The notes: generated by a model from the letters alone, not told the origin. Numbered from the stretch's first letter, positions 36,122 to 45,959 are shown. The stretch: DNA of 64,000 nucleotides from Sinomonas mesophila (GCF_001999765.1 NZ_MTIC01000003.1:395069-459068); one strand, 5' to 3'. A program made the numbers and translations.

Positions 36122-36186
36122 TTTTTTTCTACGCCTGTTGTGATTCACCTTACAGGGCCGTTATTGTCTACGTCCATAGAAAAAAA
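36122..36186. promoter_or_regulatory. Amine oxidase/TetR divergent control region with a flanking inverted repeat
   Basis: On the plus strand TTGTGA (36138-36143) and TATTGT (36162-36167) are 18 bases apart, a plausible amine oxidase promoter. A perfect 10-base inverted repeat encloses it: TTTTTTTCTA at 36122-36131 and TAGAAAAAAA at 36177-36186, 55 bases apart start to start. These could be paired operators for the TetR or AraC regulator. Confidence 0.5.
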
Positions 36187-36208
36187 CTCAGCGACCTCCG
36201 GAGGAGCC

Positions 36209-38215
36209 ATGAGCACCGAGACGACCACGCACCCCTGCCACAGCCGCGGCCACACCGCTGACGGCGCTGCAGCCCAGCCGGCCGCCGGCGCCTACGCGCT
36301 CGCCACGCCCGAGGAGATCACCGCCGTCCGCGGCATCCTCGACGCCGCCGGGCTGTGGCACGAGACCACCCGCATCGCCTACCTCGGCCTCGTGGGGCCG
36401 GCCCGCGGCTCCGCGGCGAAGGGGGCGACCGCGGTCGACAGGCGCTTCCGCGCCTTCCTGCACGACGTCGGCGGCGCCCGCCCGCACGACGTCACCGTCT
36501 CGGTCACGCGCGGAGAGGTCGATTCCGCCGTCGAGCTCGACACCGCCGTCACCGGCGAGCTGCCCGTTCTGGAGGAGGAGTTCGAGGCCGTCGAGGAGAT
36601 ACTCAACGCCGACGCGCGGTGGCTCAGGGCCCTCGCGGATCGCGGCCTCAACGTGTCCACCGTGCGCGTCGCCCCGCTCTCGGCGGGCGTGTTCGAGTAC
36701 CCGGAGGAGAGAGGCCGGCGGATCCTGCGTGGGCTCGCGTTCGTGCAGGAGCACGCCACGGACAGCCCGTGGGCGCACCCCGTGGACGGCCTCGTCGCCT
36801 ACATCGACATCGTGAACCGCAGCGTGGACCAGGTCCTGGACTTCGGGCCCGTCCCGATCCCCGCGGAGCACGGCAACTTCACCGACCCTGAGCTCACGGG
36901 CCCGGTCCGCACGAGCCAGAAGCCGCTTCTCATCACCCAGCCCGAGGGCCCGAGCTTCACCGTCACGGGCGGCAACCACGTCGAATGGGAGAAGTGGAGC
37001 CTCGACGTCGGCTTCGACGTGCGCGAGGGCCTCGTGCTGCACAACATCTCGTTCGACGACGACGTGGCCGGCAACCCTGGCAGCCCCCGCACCACCCGCC
37101 GTCGGCGGATCCTCGACAGGGCGTCAATCGCCGAGATGGTCGTCCCCTACGGCGACCCGTCCCCGGTGAGGTCGTGGCAGAACTACTTCGACACGGGCGA
37201 GTACCTCGTGGGCCAGTACGCCAACTCGCTCGAGCTCGGCTGCGACTGCCTCGGCGAGATCACGTACCTGAGCCCCGTTGTGAGCGACGCGTTCGGCAAC
37301 CCGCGCGAGATCCGCAACGGCGTGTGCATGCACGAGGAGGACTGGTCCATCCTCGCCAAGCACTCGGACCTGTGGACCGGGGTCAACTACGTCCGGCGCA
37401 ACCGCCGCCTCGTCATCAGCTTCTTCACGACGATCGGCAACTACGACTACGGCTTCTACTGGTACCTCTACCTCGACGGAACGATCGAGTTCGAGGCCAA
37501 GGCCACGGGCGTCGTCTTCACGAGCGCCCAGCCCGAGGGCGACTACCGGTTCTCGTCCGAGATGGCTCCCGGGCTCGGCGCCCCGTTCCACCAGCACCTG
37601 TTCAGCGCGCGCCTGGACTTCGCGCTCGACGGCGGGCCGAACCGCGTCGAGGAGGAGGACGCCGTCCGCGTGCCGATGGGCCCGGGCAACGAGCGCGGCA
37701 ACGCCTTCACCCGCAGGCGCACGGTCCTGTCCCGCGAGTCGGAGGCAGCGCGCGACGCCGACATGGCCGCGGGCCGGAGCTGGATCGTGAGCAACCCGAC
37801 CTCGCTCAACCGCCTCGGCGAGCCCGTCGGGTACAAGATCCACCCGCAGGGCCACCCCACCCTCCTGGCCGACCCGGCGTCGTCGGTCGCCGGCCGCGCC
37901 GCCTTCGCGACCAAGGCGCTGTGGGTGACCCAGTACGACGAGGCCGAGCGCTACCCGACCGGCGACTTCGTCAATCAGCACCCCGGCGGCGCCGGCCTGC
38001 CCGCCTACCAGGCCCAGGACCGCGACCTCGACGGGACGGACCTCGTCGTGTGGCACACGTTCGGCCTCACGCACTTCCCGCGGCCCGAGGACTGGCCGAT
38101 CATGCCCGTCGACCACGTGGGCTTCACGATCCGCCCCGAGGGCTTCTTCGACCGCAGCCCCGTCCTCGACGTCCCCGCCCCCGCCAAGGGCGACGGCGGG
38201 CACTGCCACCGCTGA
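36209..38215 (+). CDS. Copper-containing primary-amine oxidase
   Basis: Oxidises primary amines such as tyramine, phenethylamine or histamine to aldehyde, ammonia and peroxide. The 668-residue protein is the size of the Arthrobacter globiformis enzymes. The TPQ precursor Tyr is in the motif [11 protein letters not shown] (about residue 412) and the catalytic base Asp in YFDTGEY (about 328); their 84-residue spacing equals that of AGAO (D298/Y382). Copper ligands are the two His of HQHLFS and the His in [22 protein letters not shown] precedes ATG 36209. No signal peptide, so cytoplasmic as in Arthrobacter. Substrate choice cannot be read from sequence alone. Confidence 0.95.
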   Translation: MSTETTTHPCHSRGHTADGAAAQPAAGAYALATPEEITAVRGILDAAGLWHETTRIAYLGLVGPARGSAAKGATAVDRRFRAFLHDVGGARPHDVTVSVTRGEVDSAVELDTAVTGELPVLEEEFEAVEEILNADARWLRALADRGLNVSTVRVAPLSAGVFEYPEERGRRILRGLAFVQEHATDSPWAHPVDGLVAYIDIVNRSVDQVLDFGPVPIPAEHGNFTDPELTGPVRTSQKPLLITQPEGPSFTVTGGNHVEWEKWSLDVGFDVREGLVLHNISFDDDVAGNPGSPRTTRRRRILDRASIAEMVVPYGDPSPVRSWQNYFDTGEYLVGQYANSLELGCDCLGEITYLSPVVSDAFGNPREIRNGVCMHEEDWSILAKHSDLWTGVNYVRRNRRLVISFFTTIGNYDYGFYWYLYLDGTIEFEAKATGVVFTSAQPEGDYRFSSEMAPGLGAPFHQHLFSARLDFALDGGPNRVEEEDAVRVPMGPGNERGNAFTRRRTVLSRESEAARDADMAAGRSWIVSNPTSLNRLGEPVGYKIHPQGHPTLLADPASSVAGRAAFATKALWVTQYDEAERYPTGDFVNQHPGGAGLPAYQAQDRDLDGTDLVVWHTFGLTHFPRPEDWPIMPVDHVGFTIRPEGFFDRSPVLDVPAPAKGDGGHCHR

Positions 38216-38272
38216 GTCCCTCGCCCCGGGATCTCTCCCGCGGACAAGAGCCGTTCGCTGTGGGACAAGTCA

Positions 38273-38319
38273 CGGGCACGGCCGCCGCAGCACGATAGGT
38301 GCAGCGGCCGCCGTGCCCG
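38273..38319 (+). terminator. Hairpin between amine oxidase and permease
   Basis: CGGGCACGGCCGCCGC (from 38273) pairs, with one mismatch, with the arm ending at 38319, and AGCAC/GGTGC extends the stem inside. TTT follows the right arm. It lies 58 bases after the amine oxidase stop and 54 bases before the permease gene, so it may end one transcript or attenuate read-through into the permease. Confidence 0.6.
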
Positions 38320-38372
38320 TTTCCGCAATCCACCCGAAGACGCCATCCACCCCACTACTTGCTGGAGGACCC

Positions 38373-39881
38373 ATGAGCATCTCGACGAGCTCGCACCGGA
38401 CGCCGGGGGAGGTGGCCGTGACCCGACAGCGCCGCCTCGGCGTCGCCTCCGTGACCCTCATGATCATCGCGGCCTCCGCGCCCCTGACCGTCCTCGCTGG
38501 CGGCGTGACGACGACGTTCGCCGTCACCGGGCTGCTCGGCGTCCCGCTCTCGTACCTCGCCCTCGGCGCCGTCCTCGCGGTCTTCGCGGTCGGCTACGCG
38601 GCAATGAGCCGCCACGTGACCAACGCGGGCGCCTTCTACGCCTACGTCTCCCAGGGCATCTCGCGGCCCGCGGGCGTGGGCGTCTCCCTCGTCGCGCTCA
38701 TGGCGTACAACCTCATGCAGGTGGGCATCTACGGGCTCTTCGGGTTCACCGTCTCCTCGCTCCTCGCCGAGCGGTTCGGCGTCGACCTCCCGTGGTGGAT
38801 CCCGGTCCTCGCGTGCATCGCCGTCGTGGCCGTGCTCGGCGTCAACCGCGTGGACCTCTCCGCGAGGGTCCTCGGCGCGCTCGTCGCCCTCGAGTTCCTC
38901 GTCGTCATCGTCTACGACGTCGCAGCGTTCGCCGTCGCCCCCGAGGGCATCACCGCCGAGCCGCTCGCGCCCTCGAGCCTCCTTCTCCCCGGCGTCGGCG
39001 CCGTCCTGTCGTTCGGCATCGCCGCCTTCATGGGCTTCGAGTCCGCGGCTATCTACGGCGAGGAGGCCAAGGACCCCCACCGGACCATCCCGCGGGCCAC
39101 GTACACCGCCGTTGGCGTCATCGCGGTGTTCTACGCAGTGTCCGCCTGGGCCATGGCCGTCGGGGCGGGGCCGTCGCAGCTCGCGGCCGTCGCGGGGGAG
39201 CAGGGGCCCGGGCTCGTCTTCGCCTTCCTGTCCGAGCGCCTCGGCGTCATCGTCGCCGACATCGCCCAGCTGCTCTTCGTCACGAGCCTCTTCGCCGCCC
39301 TCGTGAGCTTCCACAACGCCGTGGCCCGGTACTTCTTCTCGCTCGGCCGGGAGCGCGTCCTGCCCGCATGGCTCGAGGGGACGAGCCGCCACGGGGCGCC
39401 GCGGGCGGGCTCGCTCGTGCAGACGGGCATCGCGATCCTCGTCACCGCCGGGTTCGCCGTGGCCGGCATGGGCTCCGAGCTCGGCCCGCTCTACCCCGTC
39501 CTGACCATGTTCACGTGGCTCACTAACGCGGGCGCACTGGGCCTCGTGCTCCTCATGGCGGTCGTCTCCGCCGCCGTCGTCGGCTTCTTCCGCCGCCGGG
39601 GCGAGCTCGCCGCCGGGCCCTGGACGGCCATCGTCGCGCCGTCCCTCGGCGCCGTCGCGCTCGCGGCCGTCTTCGGCCTCATCGTGGCCAACTTCGACGT
39701 CCTGCTCGGCCAGACCGAGCCCAGCCCGCTCAGCTGGGTCCTGCCGGCGATCGTCGTCCTGCCCGGGCTCGCGGGCATCGCGTGGGCGCTGTGCCTGCGC
39801 CGGACGGACGCGCAGCTCTACCGACGGATCGGCCACGGCGAGGAGGTTCGGGAGGCCCACCACCTCGGCGAGGACGCCTAG
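38373..39881 (+). CDS. APC-family amino acid/amine permease
   Basis: A 502-residue permease with 12 hydrophobic segments. The APC start is present (LGVASVTLMIIAASAPLTVL) and FGIAAFMGFESAAIYGEEAKDPHRTIPRAT is the typical sixth-span region. Position just after the amine oxidase suggests it imports the amine substrate, an inference. GGAGG with a five-base spacer precedes ATG 38373. A family A palindrome follows the gene. Confidence 0.88.
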   Translation: MSISTSSHRTPGEVAVTRQRRLGVASVTLMIIAASAPLTVLAGGVTTTFAVTGLLGVPLSYLALGAVLAVFAVGYAAMSRHVTNAGAFYAYVSQGISRPAGVGVSLVALMAYNLMQVGIYGLFGFTVSSLLAERFGVDLPWWIPVLACIAVVAVLGVNRVDLSARVLGALVALEFLVVIVYDVAAFAVAPEGITAEPLAPSSLLLPGVGAVLSFGIAAFMGFESAAIYGEEAKDPHRTIPRATYTAVGVIAVFYAVSAWAMAVGAGPSQLAAVAGEQGPGLVFAFLSERLGVIVADIAQLLFVTSLFAALVSFHNAVARYFFSLGRERVLPAWLEGTSRHGAPRAGSLVQTGIAILVTAGFAVAGMGSELGPLYPVLTMFTWLTNAGALGLVLLMAVVSAAVVGFFRRRGELAAGPWTAIVAPSLGAVALAAVFGLIVANFDVLLGQTEPSPLSWVLPAIVVLPGLAGIAWALCLRRTDAQLYRRIGHGEEVREAHHLGEDA

Positions 39882-39892
39882 CCCCACCCCTC

Positions 39893-39957
39893 ACAACGCC
39901 GCATCGCAACACGCCGTTACGGGATGCCCATAACGGCGTGTTGCGATGCGGCGTTGT
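39893..39957. terminator. Long perfect palindrome, family A copy 3
   Basis: Arms 39893-39919 and 39931-39957 pair perfectly over 27 bases around an 11-base loop whose GGG and CCC could pair too. The core matches copies 1 and 2. It starts 11 bases after the permease stop, so termination is likely, here between two genes on the same strand. Confidence 0.82.
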
Positions 39958-40017
39958 CGGCCTGAGGAGGCCATCCCTACGCCGAGGGACTCCGGACGCA
40001 GGGCGATACTGGTGTCC

Positions 40018-40659
40018 ATGGAGAACCGGCGCGAGGAGGAACAGCGCCAGCGGCTCGAGCGCCTCGCGGAGCTGCGCGCCGCCGGCGGCGCCCAGTCGCC
40101 CGAGGAGGCGGAGGAGCTCGCGCGCGAGGAGGAGCTCAACCGCCGACGGCGGGAGATCGACACGGCGCGCCGGGCCGACTACCTCATCCGGGAGGCCATG
40201 GCGCGCGGCGAGTTCGACCACCTGAAGTACGCGGGCAAGCCCATCCCCAACCTCGACAACGTCAACGACCCCGACTGGTGGATCAAGGGCCTCATCCAAC
40301 GGGAGCAGCTCACGGGGCTCGGGCCCGAGGCGCTCCTCCTGCGGGTCGAGGATGGCCGGCTCGCCGACACGCTCGACGCCCTGCACACCGAGAAGCAGGT
40401 CCGCGACGCCGTGGAGTCGTTCAACCGCAGGGTCATCGAGGCCCGCCGGCAGCTCCTCGGCGGGCCGCCCGTCGTCACGAAGACCCGCGACGTCGAGGCC
40501 GAGGTGGGCGCCTGGCGGGCCCGGCGGGAGGCGCGCGAGGCGGCGGCAGCCCGCGCCGAGGAGGCGCACGACGCCGCAGGGACGCCGCCGTCGGGCTGGC
40601 GGCGCCTGGTCTCCCGGCTGGGCAGGGCGACGCGCTCTGCCCACGGAGGGCGTCCATGA
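40018..40659 (+). CDS. DUF1992 (DnaJ homologue subfamily C member 28-like) protein
   Basis: A 213-residue highly charged protein. The DUF1992 core is visible: ADYLIREAMARGEFDHLKYAGKPIPNLDN followed by DWWIKGLIQREQL. The N-terminal 50 residues are a Glu/Arg-rich coiled coil and the C-terminus is basic. Function unknown; eukaryotic relatives are linked to DnaJ-type proteins. ATG lies seven bases after GATACT (40005-40010), a likely leaderless start. Overlaps the following hydrolase by four bases. Confidence 0.85.
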   Translation: MENRREEEQRQRLERLAELRAAGGAQSPEEAEELAREEELNRRRREIDTARRADYLIREAMARGEFDHLKYAGKPIPNLDNVNDPDWWIKGLIQREQLTGLGPEALLLRVEDGRLADTLDALHTEKQVRDAVESFNRRVIEARRQLLGGPPVVTKTRDVEAEVGAWRARREAREAAAARAEEAHDAAGTPPSGWRRLVSRLGRATRSAHGGRP

Positions 40660-41537
40660 TGGCCGAGCGCATGATCACGGTGCGGGGAGTGCAGCTGTGC
40701 GCCGAGTCCTTCGGCGACCCGGGGCGGCCGCCAGTGCTGCTGATCATGGGGAACGGCGCATCGATGATGTGGTGGGAGGACGATTTCTGCCGCGGGCTTG
40801 CCGCGGAGGGAATGGCGAACGGACGGTTCGTGATCCGCTACGACCACCGCGACACCGGTCGGTCCGTCGTCTACGAGCCGGGGCACCCGGGCTATGACGC
40901 GGGCGACCTGGCGGAGGACGCAGCCGGCGTGCTCGATGCGTTCGGCATCCAGACGGCGCACCTCGTGGGGGTCTCGGCAGGAGGCGCACTGGCCCAGCTG
41001 GTGGCGCTTGATCATCCCGACCGGACCAGCAGCCTCACCCTGATCAGCACCACGCTGGCCGTGGCCGCCCCCGAGGGGCACGATCTGCCCGGGCCGACCG
41101 GCGAGTTCAGGGATTTCCTGCGGGCGTCCGGCCCGGACTGGGCCGACCGCGACTCGGTCGTCGCCTATCTGATGAGGTACACGGAGATCCTCGCGGGTGG
41201 ACGCCGGGCCTTCGAGGAGCGCGAGGTCCGCAGGCTGGTGGAGGCGGACGTCCTCCGTGCACGCAGCCCTGCTTCGGCGCAGAACCACGACCTCCTCGAG
41301 GAGACCCCACGGGCCCGTCCGCCCCTGACGAGCCTCCGGGTGCCGACACTCGTGGTGCACGGCGCCGCGGACCCGATGTTCCCCCTCGCGCATGGACGGG
41401 CGCTGGCCGAGCAGATCCCGGGCGCTCGGTTGCTCGTCCTCCCGGACGCAGGACACGGGGTGGACCGAGCTGACTGGCCCGTGCTCATCGCGGCGATCCA
41501 CGATCACACGACGAGCCGGGCGGCCGGCGAGCCTTGA
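40656..41537 (+). CDS. Alpha/beta hydrolase (methylesterase RdmC-like)
   Basis: A 293-residue hydrolase. Landmarks are LLIMGNGASMMWWEDDF (oxyanion region), IRYDHRDTGRSV, the nucleophile elbow GVSAGGA, the late Asp in HGAADPMFPL and the His in PDAGHGVD. The N-terminal pattern resembles aclacinomycin-type methylesterases, a family often named by similarity only; natural substrate unknown. ATG 40656 overlaps the upstream stop (ATGA), with GGAGGG five bases before it. Confidence 0.85.
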   Translation: MMAERMITVRGVQLCAESFGDPGRPPVLLIMGNGASMMWWEDDFCRGLAAEGMANGRFVIRYDHRDTGRSVVYEPGHPGYDAGDLAEDAAGVLDAFGIQTAHLVGVSAGGALAQLVALDHPDRTSSLTLISTTLAVAAPEGHDLPGPTGEFRDFLRASGPDWADRDSVVAYLMRYTEILAGGRRAFEEREVRRLVEADVLRARSPASAQNHDLLEETPRARPPLTSLRVPTLVVHGAADPMFPLAHGRALAEQIPGARLLVLPDAGHGVDRADWPVLIAAIHDHTTSRAAGEP

Positions 41538-41567
41538 GGCTCGCCGGCCGCCCGGCCTCAGGCGACG

Positions 41568-42407
41568 TCAGTAGCTCGCCGGCTGCCCGCCGTCGGCTCC
41601 AGTTTCTCCGGCTGCGCCGGTCCCCGGCTCGCCGGTGAAGCGGGAGGCGAGTTCCTCGCTCGAGCGGGCGAGGATCGAGACGTCCGCGCCCACGAGCACG
41701 AAGCGCGCCCCGCGGGAGAGGTAGTGCCTCGCGGTCGCCTCCACAAAGGCGTTGACGCCCGCGGGCTTGCCGGCCGCCTCGGCGGCCTCGAGGCAGCGCT
41801 CGACGGCGGCGCGCACGTCCGGGTGCTCCTGCTGCCCTAGCAGGCCCATGGATGCGGCGAGGTCCGACGGGCCGATGAAGATCCCGTCCACGCCCTCGAT
41901 GGCGAGGATCTCCTTGACGTTCTCCACGGCCTCGGCCGTCTCGATCTGGACCATGAGCGAGATCGTCTCGTCCGCGCGCGCGAGGTAGTCCGGGATGCGG
42001 TTCCACCGCGCCGCGCGGGCCAGGGCCGAGCCGACGCCGCGCACGCCGTGCGGCGGGTACCGCACGGCCGCGACGGCTGCCGCCGCCTGCTCGGCGTCGT
42101 TCACCATGGGGATGAGCAGGTTCTGCGCCCCGAGGTCGAGGTACTGCTTGATGAGCACGGTGTCGTTCCACGGCAGCCGCACGACCGGCAGGACATCGTA
42201 GCCGTGCACGGCCTGGAGCTGGGCGAGGACCGACTCGAGCGAGTTCGGGCTGTGCTCGGCGTCGATGAGCAGCCAGTGCGCCCCCGAGCCCGCCATGATC
42301 TCGGCCACGAGCGGGCTGCCGGAGCACACCCACAGGCCGATCCGCGGCCCCCCGCCCTCCTCGGGGGTGCGGGCCGCGGCCTCGGCGAGGGAGTGCCGGA
42401 AGGTCAT
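41568..42407 (-). CDS. hpaI: 4-hydroxy-2-oxoheptane-1,7-dioate aldolase HpaI
   Basis: Class II pyruvate aldolase that splits the last C7 intermediate of the homoprotocatechuate pathway to pyruvate and succinate semialdehyde. About 279 residues, aligning closely with E. coli HpaI: GLWVCSGSPLVAEIMAGSGA, LLIDAEHSPN, the RYPPHGVRGVGSALARA segment with catalytic Arg, and VQIETAEAVEN and GVDGIFIGPSDLAASMG with metal ligands. ATG 42407 is chosen by alignment; an upstream ATG 42431 would overlap hpaH. Last gene of the minus-strand hpa operon. Confidence 0.93.
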   Translation of the reverse strand: MTFRHSLAEAAARTPEEGGGPRIGLWVCSGSPLVAEIMAGSGAHWLLIDAEHSPNSLESVLAQLQAVHGYDVLPVVRLPWNDTVLIKQYLDLGAQNLLIPMVNDAEQAAAAVAAVRYPPHGVRGVGSALARAARWNRIPDYLARADETISLMVQIETAEAVENVKEILAIEGVDGIFIGPSDLAASMGLLGQQEHPDVRAAVERCLEAAEAAGKPAGVNAFVEATARHYLSRGARFVLVGADVSILARSSEELASRFTGEPGTGAAGETGADGGQPASY

Positions 42408-42415
42408 CTCTGGCT

Positions 42416-43201
42416 CTAGACGAAACGGCATGTCACCGTCCCCAGGGGCCCATAGTCCGCGTACACCGTGTCCCCCTCGTAGACCCACATGGGCCGCGTG
42501 AACGAACCGGCGAGGATGAGGTCCCCGGCGCGCAGCTCCTGCCCGTGCTGGGCGAGCTTGTCCGCGAGCCACGCCACGCCGGTCCCGGGGTGGTTGAGCA
42601 CGCCCGCCGCCACGCCGGTCTCGATGATCTCCTGGTTGCGGTACAGGAGCGAGGAGACCCAGCGGAGGTCAGTCTCGTGCGGCCGCACCGGGCGGCCGCC
42701 GACGACCATGGCCCCCATCGCGGCGTTGTCCGAGATGGTGTCCACGATCGTGCGGCCCTCCATCTCGATCCGCGAGTCGAGGATCTCGAGCGCCGGGACC
42801 ACGTACTCCGTCGCGTCGAGGACGTCGAAGAGCGTGATGCCCGGGCCCTTGAGGTCGGCGCCGAGCTTGAACGCGAGCTCGACCTCGATGCGCGGGTGCG
42901 TGTAGCGCTTCCACTCGACCGTGGCGCCATTCTCGAGCACCATGTCGTCGAAGATGACGCCGTAGTCCGGCTCGGTGATGCCCGTGGCCGCCTGCATGGC
43001 CTTGGAGGTCAGGCCGATCTTGCGCCCGACGACGCGCCGGCCCTCGGCCTCGAGCCGCGAGGCCCAGAGCTTCTGCACGGCGTACGAGTCCTCGATGTCC
43101 ATGCCCTCGTAGCGGTCGTGGAGGAGGGGGACGGGCGTGCGCGTCCGCCCCGCCTCCACGAGCTCGTCGGCGATGGCCGCGATGGTCTGCTCGTCGAGCA
43201 T
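42416..43201 (-). CDS. hpaH: 2-oxohept-4-ene-1,7-dioate hydratase HpaH
   Basis: Adds water to 2-oxohept-4-enedioate to make the HpaI substrate. The 261-residue protein has the hydratase/FAH-like fold seen in HpaH and MhpD: SYAVQKLWASRLEAEGRRVVGRKIGLTSKAMQ, then THPRIEVELAFKLG with the acidic metal ligands, and TGVAWLADKLAQHGQELRAGDLILAGSFT. It starts four bases after hpaD stops and is followed closely by hpaI. Confidence 0.93.
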   Translation of the reverse strand: MLDEQTIAAIADELVEAGRTRTPVPLLHDRYEGMDIEDSYAVQKLWASRLEAEGRRVVGRKIGLTSKAMQAATGITEPDYGVIFDDMVLENGATVEWKRYTHPRIEVELAFKLGADLKGPGITLFDVLDATEYVVPALEILDSRIEMEGRTIVDTISDNAAMGAMVVGGRPVRPHETDLRWVSSLLYRNQEIIETGVAAGVLNHPGTGVAWLADKLAQHGQELRAGDLILAGSFTRPMWVYEGDTVYADYGPLGTVTCRFV

Positions 43202-43204
43202 CGG

Positions 43205-44323
43205 CTAGACCTGGCTTCCCAGCTTGAAGCCCTTGGACGCCTCGCCGTGGTACGAGCCGGACTCGTCCCCGGCGCGCGTGTAGGAGAAGCCGTCGGCGCC
43301 GATGGTCACGGCCATCTCGGACTTGTCCTCGCGCTTGACGACCTCCTGCGGGTTGCCGTCCAGGTCCAGGACGAGCGAGGCCTCGGTGTACCAGCTCGGC
43401 ACCACCGGGTTGCCCCACCAGTCGCGGCGCTGGTTGTCGTGGACGTCCCACGTGATCGTGGGGTTGTCCGGGTCGCCCGTGTAGTAGTCCTGCGTGTAGA
43501 TCTCCACGCGGTGGCCGTCCGGGTCGAGGATGTAGAGGTAGAAGGCGTTCGAGACGCCGTGGCGGCCGGGGCCGCGCTCGATCCGGTCGGACATGCGCAG
43601 GGCGCCCATCTTGTCGCAGATCTGGATGATGTTGTGCTTCTCGTGGGTCGAGAAGGCGATGTGGTGCAGGCGCGGGCCGTCGCCGCCCGTCAGCGCGGTG
43701 TCGTGCACCGTCTGCTTGCGGTGCAGCCACGCCGCATAGGTGACTCCGTCGGAGTCCTTGATGTCCTCCGAGACCCGGAAGCCGAGGCCCTCGAGGTAGG
43801 CGCGGCCGCGGGGGACGTCCGGGGTGACCTGGTTGAAGTGGTCGAGGCGCACGAGTTCGCCGGCGGAGTAGAGGTCGTAGCGCATGTGCAGGCGCTCGAC
43901 ATGCTCGACGTGGTAGAAGAACTCGTACGGGAAGCCCAGCGGGTCCTCGACGCGCACCGAGTCGCCGATGCCGCGGACGAAGCCGTCCTTGCGGCGCTCG
44001 GTGCGGCAGCCGAGCTCCTGGTAGTACGCCTCGGCGCGGTCGACGTCCTCCGGGGTGCGGACGCGGTAGGAGAAGGCGGCGGCCGCGGCCACGGGGCCCT
44101 TGCGGAGGACGAGGTTGTGGTGGATGAACTCCTCGAACGAGCGCAGGTAGATCGCCTCGTCGTCCTCGTAGGTCACGTGCAGGCCGAGCAGGTCCACGTA
44201 GAAGTCGCGGGACTTCGCCAGGTCCGTGACGACCAGGTCCAGGTAGGCGCAGCGGACGATGTCCGGGGCTGGGACGGAGGGGGTGGGGATGGGCGGGTGG
44301 GGGAGCTGGGCGTTCGCGGTCAT
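43205..44323 (-). CDS. hpaD: 3,4-dihydroxyphenylacetate 2,3-dioxygenase HpaD
   Basis: Extradiol ring-cleaving dioxygenase for homoprotocatechuate. The 372-residue protein is of the Arthrobacter/Brevibacterium single-chain type I class, whose members use Mn or Fe. Metal ligands are visible in LDHFNQVTPD (first His), RLHHIAFSTHE (second His) and GHRVEIYTQDYY (Glu); RCAYLDLVVTDLAKSRDFY is the N-terminal vicinal-oxygen-chelate repeat. AGGAAGAG precedes the ATG. Which metal is used cannot be read from the sequence. Confidence 0.95.
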   Translation of the reverse strand: MTANAQLPHPPIPTPSVPAPDIVRCAYLDLVVTDLAKSRDFYVDLLGLHVTYEDDEAIYLRSFEEFIHHNLVLRKGPVAAAAAFSYRVRTPEDVDRAEAYYQELGCRTERRKDGFVRGIGDSVRVEDPLGFPYEFFYHVEHVERLHMRYDLYSAGELVRLDHFNQVTPDVPRGRAYLEGLGFRVSEDIKDSDGVTYAAWLHRKQTVHDTALTGGDGPRLHHIAFSTHEKHNIIQICDKMGALRMSDRIERGPGRHGVSNAFYLYILDPDGHRVEIYTQDYYTGDPDNPTITWDVHDNQRRDWWGNPVVPSWYTEASLVLDLDGNPQEVVKREDKSEMAVTIGADGFSYTRAGDESGSYHGEASKGFKLGSQV

Positions 44324-44355
44324 GGGGGTTCTCTTCCTCGAGAAGGGGGGCCGGG

Positions 44356-45909
44356 TTACTGGTCGTTGGTGGAGGAGGCGGCGACGACGTCGGCGGCCAC
44401 CGGGGCGGCGCCGAACTTGGGCGTGTGGACGTCGCCGAGCGTGATGTGCACGGCCTGCTGGTCGGTGTAGAAGTCGATCGAGCGGTAGCCGCCCTCGTGG
44501 CCGAGGCCCGAGGCCTTGACGCCGCCGAACGGAGAGCGGAGGTCGCGGACGTTGTGCGAGTTGAGCCAGACCATGCCCGCCTCCACCGACTGCGCGAAGT
44601 TGTGCGCGCGCTTGAGGTCGTTGGTCCAGATGTAGGCGGCGAGGCCGTAGCGGGTGTTGTTGGCCAGGGACAGGGCTTCCTCGTCCGAGTCGAACGGCGT
44701 GATCGCCACGACCGGGCCGAAGATCTCCTCCTGGAAGATCCGTGCGTCCGGCTTGACGTCGGCGAACACAGTTGGGGCGACGTAGGAGCCGCTCTCCTGG
44801 CCCTCGGGCAGGTTCTCCGGGCGGCCGCCGCCGGCGAGGAGGCGGCCCTCCTCCTTGCCGATCTCGACGTAGCTCATGACCTTGGCGTAGTGCTCGGGGT
44901 GCACGAGGGCGCCGACCTGGGTCTTCGGGTCGGACGGGTCGCCGACCACGATGTTCTTGGCCCGCTCGGCGTAGCGCTCGGTGAACTCGTCGTAGACGCT
45001 GCGCTCGACGAGGATGCGCGAGCCGGCCGTGCAGCGCTCGCCGTTGAGCGAGAAGACGCCGAAGAGGGTCGAGTCGATCGCGGCGTCGAGGTCGGCGTCG
45101 GCGAAGACGACGGCGGGGGACTTGCCGCCGAGCTCCATCGACATGCCCTTGAGGTGCTCGGCGCAGTTGCGGAAGATCGTCTGGCCGGTCGAGGACTCGC
45201 CCGTGAAGGAGATGAGCGGGACGTCCGGGTGCTTGACGAGCGCATCGCCCGCGGATTCGCCGAAGCCGTTGACGAGGTTGAACACGCCAGCGGGGAGGCC
45301 GGCGTCCTCGAAGATCTGCGCCCACAGGGAGGCGGAGAGCGGGGTGAACTCGGCTGGCTTGAGTACCACGGTGCAGCCCGAGGCGATCGACGGCGCGAGC
45401 TTCCAGGACTCGAGCATGAACGGCGTGTTCCACGGCGTGATGAGGCCGGCGACGCCGATCGGCTTGCGGTTGACGTAGTTCAGCTGGGTGCCGGGCACCT
45501 TGAGCGCCGTGTCGTGCTGGGCCACGATGAGGTCCGCGAAGAAGCGGAAGTTCTCCGCCGCGCGCTGGGCCTGGCCGCGGGCCTGGGTGATTGGCAGGCC
45601 TGTGTCGAAGGTCTCCATCTCGGCGAGGCGGTCCTCCTGTGCCACGACGGCGTCGGCGATTGCGTAGAGCACCTTGGCGCGCTCGCGGGCCTTCATGCGC
45701 GGCCACGGCCCATTGACGAACGCCTCGCGGGCGGCGGCGACGGCGGCGTCGATGTCCGCCTTCTGTCCCGAGGCCGCGGTCGCGTAGGCCGTGTTGGTGA
45801 CCGGGTCGAGGACCTCGAAGGTCTCGCCGCCGATCGAGTCGACGAATGCTCCGCCGATGTAGTGCTTCAGATGGGTCGGGAGGTTCTCGGGGACAAAGTG
45901 CTTGCTCAT
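44356..45909 (-). CDS. hpaE: 5-carboxymethyl-2-hydroxymuconate semialdehyde dehydrogenase HpaE
   Basis: NAD-dependent aldehyde dehydrogenase acting after HpaD. The 517-residue protein has GLITPWNTPFMLESWK, the active-site Glu in MSMELGGKSP, the Cys in LNGERCTAGSRI and the late QEEIFGPVVAI block. Position between hpaD and the GntR gene, and overall similarity to HpaE, give the specific name. AGGAG precedes the ATG. Confidence 0.92.
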   Translation of the reverse strand: MSKHFVPENLPTHLKHYIGGAFVDSIGGETFEVLDPVTNTAYATAASGQKADIDAAVAAAREAFVNGPWPRMKARERAKVLYAIADAVVAQEDRLAEMETFDTGLPITQARGQAQRAAENFRFFADLIVAQHDTALKVPGTQLNYVNRKPIGVAGLITPWNTPFMLESWKLAPSIASGCTVVLKPAEFTPLSASLWAQIFEDAGLPAGVFNLVNGFGESAGDALVKHPDVPLISFTGESSTGQTIFRNCAEHLKGMSMELGGKSPAVVFADADLDAAIDSTLFGVFSLNGERCTAGSRILVERSVYDEFTERYAERAKNIVVGDPSDPKTQVGALVHPEHYAKVMSYVEIGKEEGRLLAGGGRPENLPEGQESGSYVAPTVFADVKPDARIFQEEIFGPVVAITPFDSDEEALSLANNTRYGLAAYIWTNDLKRAHNFAQSVEAGMVWLNSHNVRDLRSPFGGVKASGLGHEGGYRSIDFYTDQQAVHITLGDVHTPKFGAAPVAADVVAASSTNDQ

Positions 45910-45959
45910 GGGTGTCGCTCCTGGTGCGGGTCAGGTTGCCGGTCGTCGTGGTGGGTGGG

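Noticed and set aside
12169..39957. The long palindromes as ends of a composite transposon
   Set aside because: Each copy is a complete hairpin, they lie about 13-15 kb apart, and no transposase is between them.
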